Origin: Candidatus Zixiibacteriota bacterium
Lineage (GTDB): Bacteria > Zixibacteria > MSB-5A5 > GN15 > PGXB01
Assembly (NCBI GenBank): GCA_030591405.1
Contig: JAUVBC010000135.1
Location: 1-6,262, forward strand
Reading direction: 5' to 3'
DNA length: 6,262 bases
Below, piece by piece: positions 1 through 6,261 of the stretch (its first letter is position 1; every line of letters starts with the position of its first letter). The notes under the pieces are model-generated. The model was given only the letters and a program-made list of their open reading frames with translations, ran no database searches and was not told where the DNA came from. Made by a program: the position numbers and the translations under genes.

Positions 1-237
1 TATCGCGGGGTGGCGATTGCCGCTCGATGCCGTTCCAAATTTGCCTCCAACCTTGCCTGGGCCGCGGTGACAATTTTGTTTTTCCAATTCTTTATTAATG
101 TTGGGATGACTTTTGGCCTAACACCGGTGACTGGTTTGCCGCTGCCGTTTCTAAGTTATGGCGGAACATCAATGATAATGTCATGGATGTTAGTTGGATT
201 TATTATAATGGCCGATTATCACTGGACGGAATATTAA
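1..237 (+). CDS. rodA: RodA-type SEDS peptidoglycan glycosyltransferase, C-terminal fragment
   Basis: This is the 3' end of a gene whose start lies before the window. Frame 1 is open from base 1 and gives 78 residues before the TAA at 235-237. It encodes the last membrane segments of a SEDS protein. The signature PVTGLPLPFLSYGGTS (bases 124-171) is followed by a final hydrophobic helix and the short tail DYHWTEY. In this family the LPLPFxSYGGxS loop is conserved in both RodA and FtsW, and PVTG before it is typical of RodA, whereas FtsW usually has PTKG. RodA polymerises glycan strands from lipid II with a partner PBP2 during side-wall elongation, in the inner membrane. GTG at 10 is only an internal codon, not a start. 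The next gene begins 6 bases after the stop, which suggests co-transcription. FtsW is the alternative. Confidence 0.88.
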   Translation, partial: YRGVAIAARCRSKFASNLAWAAVTILFFQFFINVGMTFGLTPVTGLPLPFLSYGGTSMIMSWMLVGFIIMADYHWTEY

Positions 238-243
238 CATGTT

Positions 244-1836
244 ATGAATAAATTACTTAACACCTTAACTTCAACTAAAAGTTTACATCTTCTTGCTTTC
301 CTGGCGATCTTTGTGTCAGTATCAACAGCGGCAGGGGAGAATCTAAGAGAGCAGTTTTCATCTGACAACATAAAAAAAGCGGAGCAACTAAGCACGTTCA
401 GATCGTTCGGCTCTATTAAAATGGGGGAAACGGTTGGTTCATTTGAGATAATGTTTTCCAAACCGGGGAAAAGCAGATCGACCTTAATTCTTAATAACTT
501 TCAGATTACTCAAGTATATGATGGCCGACAAGGATGGATGAAAGATCAAAACGGCCAGGTGAGTGAACTGACCGGGCCTGACAAGAGACAGCTTGTCAAT
601 ACCGGCTGGCTTCTCGGAAAATCTTATCTTTTAGAAAACAGAATGCCGGGCGAAACAAAGCTTCTAAAGGATACCATTATAAATTCCAACAGTTACGGTA
701 TTTATTCCGCTATTCCCGAAGGCGGTGACTCAATAAAAATGTATTTTAATCCTGCAACAAGCAGGATAGAGATTATTGAGGAATATCTTGATGGTGCTGA
801 AGTATTAACATATTTATCGGACTTTAGAGAAGTTGATGGTTTTGAAATGGCTTTCGTAATGGAGAGTAAATCTGATATTCCCGAGCTAAATTCAAAAATA
901 GAAATTTATGAATTTGAGGTCAATCAACAACTGGATGATACCCTGTTTGCTTTTTCCATAACACCGGCAGATGACTATTTCTTTCCCGAATTTGCCGATT
1001 CAATAATAGTTCCGATGGTATATCAGAGGGGACATATATTCCTGAAGGCTGCTGTTGACGGAAATCAAGCAGTATATTTCATTCTCGATTCAGGTGCCGG
1101 AATTAATTTCCTGAACCGCAGTTATGCTGATAGTCTGAGGCTTGATTTGTCAGGAGGAGTTCCTGCCAAAGGTATCTCCGGATATGAACAAACCACCATT
1201 ACCTATTTGGATTCTTTGAAGATAGGTGACCTAAAGCTATTTAAACAGAATGTGGCTATTGTTGATCTTACCAATGTTGGTCTCGATGCGCCTGACGGAG
1301 TTCTGGGCGGGCTGCTCGGTTTTGATTTTCTGTCTCGCTTTCCGGTTAGAATTGATTATGTGAAACAAACTCTAATTGTGTATAATCCGCTTGTATATCA
1401 TTCACCGTCAAAAGATTATGCGGTAAACTTAGAGTATAACATGAAGATACCAATAGTTGATGCCGAGATATGTGGTATTTCCGGAAGATTCTTAATTGAC
1501 TTGGGTAATGCTCTTGGATTGATACTGCACAAGCCATTTGTCGATAATAATAATCTAAACGCTGAATTTACCGATATTAATAAGATAGGAAGAGATATAG
1601 CCGGAGTAGGCGGAAAATCGGAATCATACTCGGCGGTAGCGGAATATTTTACAGTAGGACCGGCTCAACTTAAGGAGCTGAGAATATTGGTCGCAGAAGG
1701 GGAGCAGGGAATTTTGAAATCAACCGACATTGATGGAAATATTGGCAATGGATTACTCCAGAATTTTTCGATTATATTTGATTATCCCGGGCAAAGAATA
1801 TATATAATGCCTCTTGAAAATATAAAAAATGAGTAA
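244..1836 (+). CDS. Secreted two-lobed aspartyl protease-like protein with LolA-like N-terminal region
   Basis: The product has 530 residues. Residues 1 to about 30 form a signal peptide: basic start, hydrophobic stretch at 14-27, likely cleavage after A29 or A30. Residues ~40-245 resemble a LolA/lipoprotein-carrier-like beta fold, with YDGRQGWMKD at 92-101 matching the 'YDGKxGW' pattern of such domains. Residues ~255-380 form a retropepsin-like lobe with FILDSGAG (catalytic candidate D282) and the closing motif LLGFDFLSRFPVRIDY (357-372). Residues ~395-526 form a second lobe with FLIDLGNA (D419) and NGLLQNFSIIFDY (502-514). Both lobes therefore keep an Asp and a hydrophobic-Gly closing motif, but the second has D-L-G instead of D-[ST]-G. 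No PDZ domain is visible. Location is inferred to be periplasmic or outer-membrane-facing, and the substrate is unknown. The ATG at 244 has only a weak Shine-Dalgarno (GGACGGA, 224-230), so translation may be coupled to rodA, 6 bases upstream. A catalytically dead ligand-binding protein is possible. Confidence 0.75.
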   Translation: MNKLLNTLTSTKSLHLLAFLAIFVSVSTAAGENLREQFSSDNIKKAEQLSTFRSFGSIKMGETVGSFEIMFSKPGKSRSTLILNNFQITQVYDGRQGWMKDQNGQVSELTGPDKRQLVNTGWLLGKSYLLENRMPGETKLLKDTIINSNSYGIYSAIPEGGDSIKMYFNPATSRIEIIEEYLDGAEVLTYLSDFREVDGFEMAFVMESKSDIPELNSKIEIYEFEVNQQLDDTLFAFSITPADDYFFPEFADSIIVPMVYQRGHIFLKAAVDGNQAVYFILDSGAGINFLNRSYADSLRLDLSGGVPAKGISGYEQTTITYLDSLKIGDLKLFKQNVAIVDLTNVGLDAPDGVLGGLLGFDFLSRFPVRIDYVKQTLIVYNPLVYHSPSKDYAVNLEYNMKIPIVDAEICGISGRFLIDLGNALGLILHKPFVDNNNLNAEFTDINKIGRDIAGVGGKSESYSAVAEYFTVGPAQLKELRILVAEGEQGILKSTDIDGNIGNGLLQNFSIIFDYPGQRIYIMPLENIKNE

Positions 1837-1886
1837 CCGTAAATAAATTTGTATAATAAACAGCATTTAATATGATTAGGATAAAC

Positions 1887-1892
1887 GGAGGT
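1887..1892 (+). promoter_or_regulatory. Shine-Dalgarno supporting a TTG start at 1897
   Basis: GGAGGT lies 4 bases upstream of the TTG at 1897. No ATG or GTG in the same frame sits near it, and the reading frame that follows opens directly with a signal peptide, so this site decides the unusual start codon. Confidence 0.75.
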
Positions 1893-1896
1893 TTTT

Positions 1897-2562
1897 TTGG
1901 CTAACAGAACTTTATACTCATCAATTATATTGTTACTGATTTTCTCATTAGTCTTATCGGCCAATCTTTTTGCTGTTGAAAAGAAACAGCCAGGCAGGTT
2001 TGGGAACAGTAATTTGGTCGGCGGACGTTTTGGTGCCTGGACAATGACTACTAATGAAGATTTCCTTGATAGCCTGACCGATTTTTCAAGCTCGGCTCTA
2101 TATGCCGAATTCTTTTATGCTCATCGGGTCGCGCCATTTTTGGCGACCGAGTTTTCGATCGGAATCTTCAGTCAGGGCGATTTGGAATATAATGATGGAA
2201 TTACAACTGGCGCAGTAAAAATGTACCCGATTTTTATATCGGCTAAACTTTACCCATTTTCAAAGTATAAAAACTTTTCTCTTTGGCCATATCTGAGAGT
2301 TGGCGGGGGACTCATTTATGGAACGCGCGATTTCAATTCGATCTATTATGATGACCCGGCCAATTATTATGTCGAAGAAAGCGAGATAAAAATTACATAC
2401 ACCTGGGGAATTGGAATCGACTGGCCGCTTGCAGATCAGATCGCTTTAAATATTGACTTTAAGAATACACCGGTTAAGTTTGGAAAATCTCTGGCCGGCT
2501 TAAAGGATTATTCCGGCTGGAGTTTGACCTTTGGAGTTGGGTATATACTAAAATCTAAATAA
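1897..2562 (+). CDS. Outer-membrane beta-barrel family protein with signal peptide
   Basis: The product has 221 residues and starts at TTG. Residues 1-26 are a signal peptide: Arg at position 4, a hydrophobic core at 9-22, and likely cleavage after NLFA at 26. The mature part alternates polar and hydrophobic or aromatic residues in a series of likely beta strands, for example GGRFGAWTMT, SALYAEFFYAHRV, FLATEFSIGIF, YPIFISAKLYPF, YLRVGGGLIYG, YTWGIGIDWPL and the last strand WSLTFGVGYIL. This is the pattern of the small OmpA/OMP_b-brl-type barrels with about 8-10 strands. No enzyme motif is visible. The last residues (KSK) follow the final strand, so the barrel does not end on the usual terminal aromatic. 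Its specific role is unknown. It sits 60 bases after the protease-like gene and 30 bases before gapA, with no clear terminator on either side. Confidence 0.68.
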   Translation: MANRTLYSSIILLLIFSLVLSANLFAVEKKQPGRFGNSNLVGGRFGAWTMTTNEDFLDSLTDFSSSALYAEFFYAHRVAPFLATEFSIGIFSQGDLEYNDGITTGAVKMYPIFISAKLYPFSKYKNFSLWPYLRVGGGLIYGTRDFNSIYYDDPANYYVEESEIKITYTWGIGIDWPLADQIALNIDFKNTPVKFGKSLAGLKDYSGWSLTFGVGYILKSK

Positions 2563-2592
2563 ATAATTATGGATAATAAAAGGAGTTAAACA

Positions 2593-3582
2593 ATGTCTGT
2601 AAAGATTGGAATTAATGGATTTGGACGTATCGGTCGCCTCGTTTTTAGAAGAGCGATGGCTGCTTCGATTGATGTCGTCGGGATCAATGATATTACCGAT
2701 GCCGCCACGTTGGCGCATCTGTTGAAATATGATTCGGTTCATGGAAAATACAAAGGTGAAATTAGCGTTGATGGCAATGCTATTGTAGTAGACGGCAAAA
2801 AAACCCCGATTACCGCCGAAAGAGATCCGGCCAACTTACCTTGGAAAGCTCTTGGAGCAGATATCGTTGTTGAATCAACCGGCCTGTTTCGCGATAAAGC
2901 AACCGCAGGAAAGCATATTTCCGCTGGAGCAAAAAAGGTTTTAATCTCGGCCCCGGCAAAAGACCCTGATGGCACCTTTGTTCTTGGCGTTAATGGTGAT
3001 TTGTATGACAAAACCAAGGACGATATAATTTCAATTGGAAGTTGTACCACCAACTGCTTAGCCCCGGTGGCCAAAGTTCTGGTTGACAATTTCGGGTTAG
3101 AGAAAGGTTTTATGACAACCACGCATTCCTATACCAACGATCAGAGAATTCTTGATCTGCCGCATAAGGATCTACGGAGAGCCCGCTCAGCGGCAGTTTC
3201 GATGATTCCGACCACAACCGGTGCGGCCAAGGCGGTTGCTTTGGTTATTCCCGAACTTAAGGGAAAAGTTGACGGTTGTTCCATTCGTGTGCCTACACCT
3301 AATGGATCAATTGTTGATCTCGTTGCGATTTTAGGAAAAGAGGTGGCTATTGAGGAAGTCAATAGTGCAATGAAAGTGGCGGCCGATGGACCAATGAAGG
3401 GAATATTGGAGTTTTGTGATGAGCCGATTGTATCAATAGATATTGTCGGTAACCCGCACAGTTCAGTATTTGATTCGAAAATGACCATGGTACAAGGTAA
3501 CTTTGTCAAAGTTTTCTCATGGTATGATAACGAATGGGGCTTCTCCTGCCGCATGATTGATATGGTTAAAAGGATGTTATAA
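2593..3582 (+). CDS. gapA: NAD-dependent glyceraldehyde-3-phosphate dehydrogenase, type I
   Basis: The product has 329 residues, close to the usual 330-340. It catalyses oxidative phosphorylation of glyceraldehyde 3-phosphate to 1,3-bisphosphoglycerate with reduction of NAD+, in the cytoplasm, as a homotetramer in this family. The Rossmann motif INGFGRIGR is at 7-15. N32-D33 ends the second strand and favours NAD. The active-site motif GSCTTNCLAP carries the nucleophile C151, and TTTHSYTNDQ carries the general base H178. The S-loop ILDLPHKDLRRARSAA keeps the Leu-Pro pair linked to NAD rather than NADP specificity. PTTTGAAKAV, RVPTPN and the C-terminal SWYDNEWGFSCRM complete the catalytic domain. 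ATG 2593 is preceded by AGGAG at 2581-2585, 7 bases away. It heads the glycolytic block and is separated from pgk by a stem-loop. No missing key residue was seen. Confidence 0.98.
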   Translation: MSVKIGINGFGRIGRLVFRRAMAASIDVVGINDITDAATLAHLLKYDSVHGKYKGEISVDGNAIVVDGKKTPITAERDPANLPWKALGADIVVESTGLFRDKATAGKHISAGAKKVLISAPAKDPDGTFVLGVNGDLYDKTKDDIISIGSCTTNCLAPVAKVLVDNFGLEKGFMTTTHSYTNDQRILDLPHKDLRRARSAAVSMIPTTTGAAKAVALVIPELKGKVDGCSIRVPTPNGSIVDLVAILGKEVAIEEVNSAMKVAADGPMKGILEFCDEPIVSIDIVGNPHSSVFDSKMTMVQGNFVKVFSWYDNEWGFSCRMIDMVKRML

Positions 3583-3594
3583 GTATGTTGATAA

Positions 3595-3621
3595 TTAAGG
3601 TCCCCTTTTTGGGGGCCTTAA
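3595..3621 (+). promoter_or_regulatory. Stem-loop in the gapA-pgk spacer (attenuator or RNA-processing candidate)
   Basis: TTAAGGTCCCC (3595-3605) pairs with GGGGGCCTTAA (3611-3621) around a five-T loop. That makes 11 bp without mismatch, counting one G-T wobble (T3601 with G3615). The hairpin starts 12 bases after the gapA stop and ends 6 bases before the pgk Shine-Dalgarno. It is followed by AATTTCCG rather than a run of T, so it is not a convincing strong intrinsic terminator. Partial termination, mRNA processing, or protection of the gapA 3' end are the more likely roles, all inferred. Confidence 0.6.
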
Positions 3622-3627
3622 ATTTCC

Positions 3628-3631
3628 GAGG
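3628..3631 (+). promoter_or_regulatory. Shine-Dalgarno fixing the pgk start at ATG 3637
   Basis: GAGG (3628-3631) lies 5 bases before ATG 3637. The in-frame GTG at 3631 overlaps this site and so cannot be its start. The ATG choice also gives the usual Pgk N-terminus (MNKLIITDIDFKGK). Confidence 0.7.
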
Positions 3632-3636
3632 TGTTT

Positions 3637-4845
3637 ATGAATAAGCTGATAATTACTGATATTGATTTCAAAGGCAAAACGGTTCTGGTTCGGGTCGATT
3701 TTAATGTGCCGCTTGATAAAAACCAAAAGATCACCAACGACCGCCGCATTGTAGCCTCGCTTCCAACTATAAAAAAAATTGTTGAAGACGGAGGACGAGC
3801 TGTCCTCTGCAGCCATCTGGGCCGACCAAAAGGCAAGGTCGTTCCGGAAATGTCACTGAAACCGGTTGCTGTACGTTTGTCTGAACTTCTTGGAATGGAA
3901 GTGAAATTCGCTCCTGATTGTGTTGGTGAGGAAACCCTCATGATGTCACAATCGCTTAAAGATGGAGAGGTTTTGCTTCTGGAAAATCTTCGTTACCATA
4001 AAGAAGAAACCGACAATGATCCCTCATTTGCCAAAGAGCTATCCAAACATGGCCAGTTGTTTGTTAATGATGCTTTCGGGACCGCACATCGGGCGCATGC
4101 CTCGACTGAAGGGGTAACAAAATTTATCGAAACCTGCGCCGGCGGATATCTGATGAAAAAAGAGATCGAGTATCTTGACTCAGCACTTGCCGATCCGAAA
4201 CGGCCGTTTGTGGCAGTATTGGGCGGTGCCAAAATTTCCGGTAAAATCGATGTCATCGAAAACCTGCTTGATAAAGTTGATGCTATATTAGTCGGCGGCG
4301 GAATGATCTTCACCTTTTTCAAAGCGATGGGAAAAAATATTGGTGATTCATTGCTTGAGGAAGACAAGATTGATCTTGCGCGCGAAACGTTGTTTCAAGC
4401 CGAATCCAAAGGGGTTAAATTTTTATTACCGGTTGATTGTCTCGTTGCCGACGAAATCTCCGAGACTGCCAAAGTTCAAGTTGTCCCGGCCGATAATATA
4501 CCGGATGGGCTCAAAGGGCTTGATATTGGACCGGAATCTATTAAACAGTTTTGCGAGATTCTCAGAGATGCCAAAACGGTACTATGGAACGGCCCGATGG
4601 GCGTCTTTGAAATTGAACAGTTTTCAAAAGGAACCATTGAGATTGCCAAACAGATGGCCGAAATTACCACGCAAGGCACCGTTACAATTGTTGGTGGGGG
4701 AGACTCAGCCGCGGCGGTCAGTAAGGCCGGACTTGATGGTATGATGAGCCATGTTTCAACCGGCGGTGGAGCCTCGCTGGAGTTTCTTGAAGGTAAAACA
4801 TTACCGGGACTGGCGGCGCTTTCGTCGGCAACGGTAAAAGTTTAA
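3637..4845 (+). CDS. pgk: Phosphoglycerate kinase
   Basis: The product has 402 residues from ATG 3637, a normal bacterial length. It transfers the acyl phosphate of 1,3-bisphosphoglycerate to ADP, giving ATP and 3-phosphoglycerate, in the cytoplasm. The N-lobe substrate motifs are RVDFNVPLD (19-27, with R19, D21 and N23) and SHLGRPKG (59-66, with H60 and R63), then LLENLRYHKEE and NDAFGTAHRAHAS. The C-lobe nucleotide-binding parts are VLGGAKISGKIDVIENLL, VGGGMIFTFFKAMG, NGPMGVFE (318-325) and VGGGDSAAAV (D356), followed by SHVSTGGGASLEFLEG. All expected motifs are intact. An upstream in-frame GTG at 3631 would add two residues but overlaps the ribosome-binding site. tpiA follows 15 bases after the stop; the two genes are separate, unlike the Pgk-TIM fusions known in some bacteria such as Thermotoga. 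Confidence 0.98.
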   Translation: MNKLIITDIDFKGKTVLVRVDFNVPLDKNQKITNDRRIVASLPTIKKIVEDGGRAVLCSHLGRPKGKVVPEMSLKPVAVRLSELLGMEVKFAPDCVGEETLMMSQSLKDGEVLLLENLRYHKEETDNDPSFAKELSKHGQLFVNDAFGTAHRAHASTEGVTKFIETCAGGYLMKKEIEYLDSALADPKRPFVAVLGGAKISGKIDVIENLLDKVDAILVGGGMIFTFFKAMGKNIGDSLLEEDKIDLARETLFQAESKGVKFLLPVDCLVADEISETAKVQVVPADNIPDGLKGLDIGPESIKQFCEILRDAKTVLWNGPMGVFEIEQFSKGTIEIAKQMAEITTQGTVTIVGGGDSAAAVSKAGLDGMMSHVSTGGGASLEFLEGKTLPGLAALSSATVKV

Positions 4846-4860
4846 AAGAGGGGTTGGAGT

Positions 4861-5610
4861 ATGAGACAAACAATAATTGCCGGTAATTGGAAAATGAATA
4901 AAACCAATGACGAGGCAGTTGAGTTGATTCAGGGACTGCTGGGGCATGAGGGTGATGGCGAAAAGGTGAGAATGATCGTCTGCCCTCCATATACAGCGTT
5001 ATGCGATATTTCCAGGGCGATTAATGGCAGCAAAATATATCTTGGGGCACAAAATGTTTATTTTGAGGAATCTGGTGCTTATACCGGCGAAATTGCCCCC
5101 TCAATGCTATTGACAATTGGAGTATCCTATGTTATTATAGGCCACTCGGAGAGAAGAGAATACTTTTCCGAGACCGATCAGATCGTTAACGATAAGGTCA
5201 GGCTGGCCTTGAAAAGCGGTCTTATCCCGATTGTTTGTGTCGGTGAAGTACTTGAGGATCGTGAAAACGGAAAAACCGAGGAGGTTGTTGGAGCACAAAT
5301 TGACGGTTCGTTAAAAGGTTTAAATGGCGACCAGATGAAAAAAGTCGTTATTGCCTATGAACCGGTCTGGGCGATTGGCACTGGAAAAACGGCATCACCG
5401 GAAATGGCCCAGGATGTGCATCGATTTATAAGAGACAGGCTGAAAAATAATTTTGGCGATGTAGCCGAAAAGATTTCGATCCTTTACGGCGGATCGATGA
5501 AAGGCTCTAACGCTGCCGAATTGATAGCGCAACCCGATATTGATGGTGGCTTGATCGGCGGCGCCAGTTTGAAAGCCGAAGAATTTTTGAAGATAATTAA
5601 TGCTGTATAG
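4861..5610 (+). CDS. tpiA: Triosephosphate isomerase
   Basis: The product has 249 residues, the usual TIM length. It interconverts dihydroxyacetone phosphate and glyceraldehyde 3-phosphate in the cytoplasm as a TIM barrel, normally a dimer. Catalytic residues are all visible: N9 and K11 in AGNWKMN, H95 in IIGHSERREYF, and E167 in AYEPVWAIGTGKTASPE, which also contains the flexible loop 6. The phosphate-binding end LYGGSMKGSNAAEL and DGGLIGGASL are intact. ATG 4861 is supported by GAGGGG at 4848-4853, 7 bases upstream, and by the MRQTIIAGNWK start. It lies 15 bases after pgk and 15 bases before secG, so all three are likely one transcript. Confidence 0.98.
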   Translation: MRQTIIAGNWKMNKTNDEAVELIQGLLGHEGDGEKVRMIVCPPYTALCDISRAINGSKIYLGAQNVYFEESGAYTGEIAPSMLLTIGVSYVIIGHSERREYFSETDQIVNDKVRLALKSGLIPIVCVGEVLEDRENGKTEEVVGAQIDGSLKGLNGDQMKKVVIAYEPVWAIGTGKTASPEMAQDVHRFIRDRLKNNFGDVAEKISILYGGSMKGSNAAELIAQPDIDGGLIGGASLKAEEFLKIINAV

Positions 5611-5613
5611 ATT

Positions 5614-5619
5614 GAGGAG
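5614..5619 (+). promoter_or_regulatory. Shine-Dalgarno supporting the TTG start of secG
   Basis: GAGGAG lies 6 bases upstream of TTG 5626, just after the tpiA stop. The first in-frame ATG (5638) would leave a spacing of 18 bases and trim the first transmembrane segment. Confidence 0.7.
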
Positions 5620-5625
5620 ATCAAA

Positions 5626-6087
5626 TTGTTTACGGTAATGTTAATATTCCACACGCTGGTTTGTATTTTTCTGGTTGTTGTGATTCTGATGCAGGCGGCG
5701 AAAGGTGAAGGACTGGCCGGTGCCTTTGGTGGTGGCGGCGGCGGTGGTGGTATGAGCGGTGCCGTTTTTGGCGGCCGCGGTGCAGCCACATTCCTGTCCA
5801 AGGCTACTACTGTTTTGGCGATTGTCTTTATGGTGAACTGTAGTATTTTGGCATTTATGTCAAGTCGCCAGATAGTCGGAACCACAGATTCAGCCACATC
5901 GATTGTTGTTGAAGAAGCGCAAAAAGATATGGAACGTCAGGCAGCCGAGCAACAGGCGATGCCTTCATCATCGGAAGGGTCCGATGGAAATCTGTTCCCA
6001 ACTGAAGGAACTCCTACCGACGGATCAAGTGAAAGCTTATTCCCATCTGAAGATAAGCCAGCCGAACCAGTCGGCTCTGGTGGTTAA
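5626..6087 (+). CDS. secG: Preprotein translocase subunit SecG with extended acidic C-terminus
   Basis: The product has 153 residues, longer than most SecG proteins (roughly 70-110). SecG is an accessory inner-membrane subunit of the SecYEG channel and aids SecA-driven export. TM1 spans about residues 3-23 and ends in LMQAAKGEGLAGAFG. An eight-glycine run (35-42) follows, then the family signature VFGGRGAATFLSKATTVLA (47-65), which leads into TM2 (about 59-78). The remaining ~70 residues are hydrophilic and rich in Glu, Ser, Pro and Gln. They include two similar blocks, NLFPTE (122-127) and SLFPSE (137-142). The tail has no enzyme motif and is probably disordered. The gene starts at TTG, 15 bases after tpiA. 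No intrinsic terminator is evident before the tRNA. Confidence 0.95.
   Translation: MFTVMLIFHTLVCIFLVVVILMQAAKGEGLAGAFGGGGGGGGMSGAVFGGRGAATFLSKATTVLAIVFMVNCSILAFMSSRQIVGTTDSATSIVVEEAQKDMERQAAEQQAMPSSSEGSDGNLFPTEGTPTDGSSESLFPSEDKPAEPVGSGG
5728..5751 (+). repeat. Eight-codon GGY glycine tract in secG
   Basis: Eight consecutive GGT/GGC codons encode the cytoplasmic-loop glycines 35-42 of SecG. Gly-rich loops are normal at this point in the family, but this uninterrupted run could change length by slippage in whole codons. Confidence 0.8.
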
Positions 6088-6176
6088 ACAGGCTTAGCAA
6101 TCTGGGTGGCCCACCGCTTGTTATAAATCCTGAGATAAACGAAGGGCGGTTGGATATTCTATTTGATAAAAGTTCT

Positions 6177-6261
6177 GCGGAAGTGGTGGAATCGGTAGAC
6201 ACACTATCTTGAGGGGGTAGCGGGTAAAACCGTGGGGGTTCAAGTCCCCCCTTCCGCACCA
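6177..6261 (+). tRNA. tRNA-Leu (anticodon GAG), class II
   Basis: The 85-base gene folds as a complete cloverleaf. The acceptor GCGGAAG (6177-6183) pairs with CTTCCGC (6251-6257). The D stem is GTG/CAC (6186-6188 with 6200-6202). The anticodon stem is CTATC/GGTAG (6204-6208 with 6216-6220, one G-T pair), with loop TTGAGGG, so the anticodon is GAG at 6211-6213. The 13-base variable arm (6221-6233) can form CGG/CCG, which marks it as class II. The T arm is GGGGG-TTCAAGT-CCCCC. The discriminator is A6258 and CCA (6259-6261) is encoded. It reads CUC and CUU leucine codons. The 89-base spacer from secG shows no convincing promoter or terminator, so it may be read through from secG. E. coli leuU is the same isoacceptor next to secG. 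Confidence 0.96.

Noticed and set aside
1852..1857. TATAAT resembling a -10 promoter element upstream of the beta-barrel gene
   Set aside because: No acceptable -35 sits about 17 bases upstream, and AT-rich spacers produce this hexamer by chance. It remains possible but unsupported.
2124..2150. Imperfect inverted repeat (TCGGGTCGC and GCGACCGA) followed by GTTTT
   Set aside because: It lies inside the beta-barrel coding region, has one bulged G, and has a 10-base loop. With no sign of a gene end there, chance is the simpler explanation.
2739..3554. Two long antisense open frames (127 and 137 residues) inside gapA
   Set aside because: They lie entirely under a well-supported gapA and have no recognisable motifs. 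Long shadow frames are common opposite conserved, codon-biased genes.
3631..3636. GTG at 3631 as the pgk start
   Set aside because: It overlaps the GAGG ribosome-binding site. ATG at 3637 has proper spacing and gives the usual N-terminus.
4340..4744. 134-residue open frame on the same strand inside pgk
   Set aside because: It is a frame-shifted reading of pgk, whose own frame is intact with all motifs. The shifted product is unusually rich in Arg, Lys and Pro and resembles nothing.
5484..5897. 137-residue antisense open frame with a polyproline run
   Set aside because: The prolines are only the complement of the SecG glycine tract. The frame overlaps tpiA and secG fully on the opposite strand and has no ribosome-binding site or family resemblance.
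6104..6115. GGGTGGCCCACC as a possible terminator hairpin after secG
   Set aside because: Only GGTG/CACC can pair (4 bp) around a 3-base loop, and no T-run follows, so it is too weak to call.
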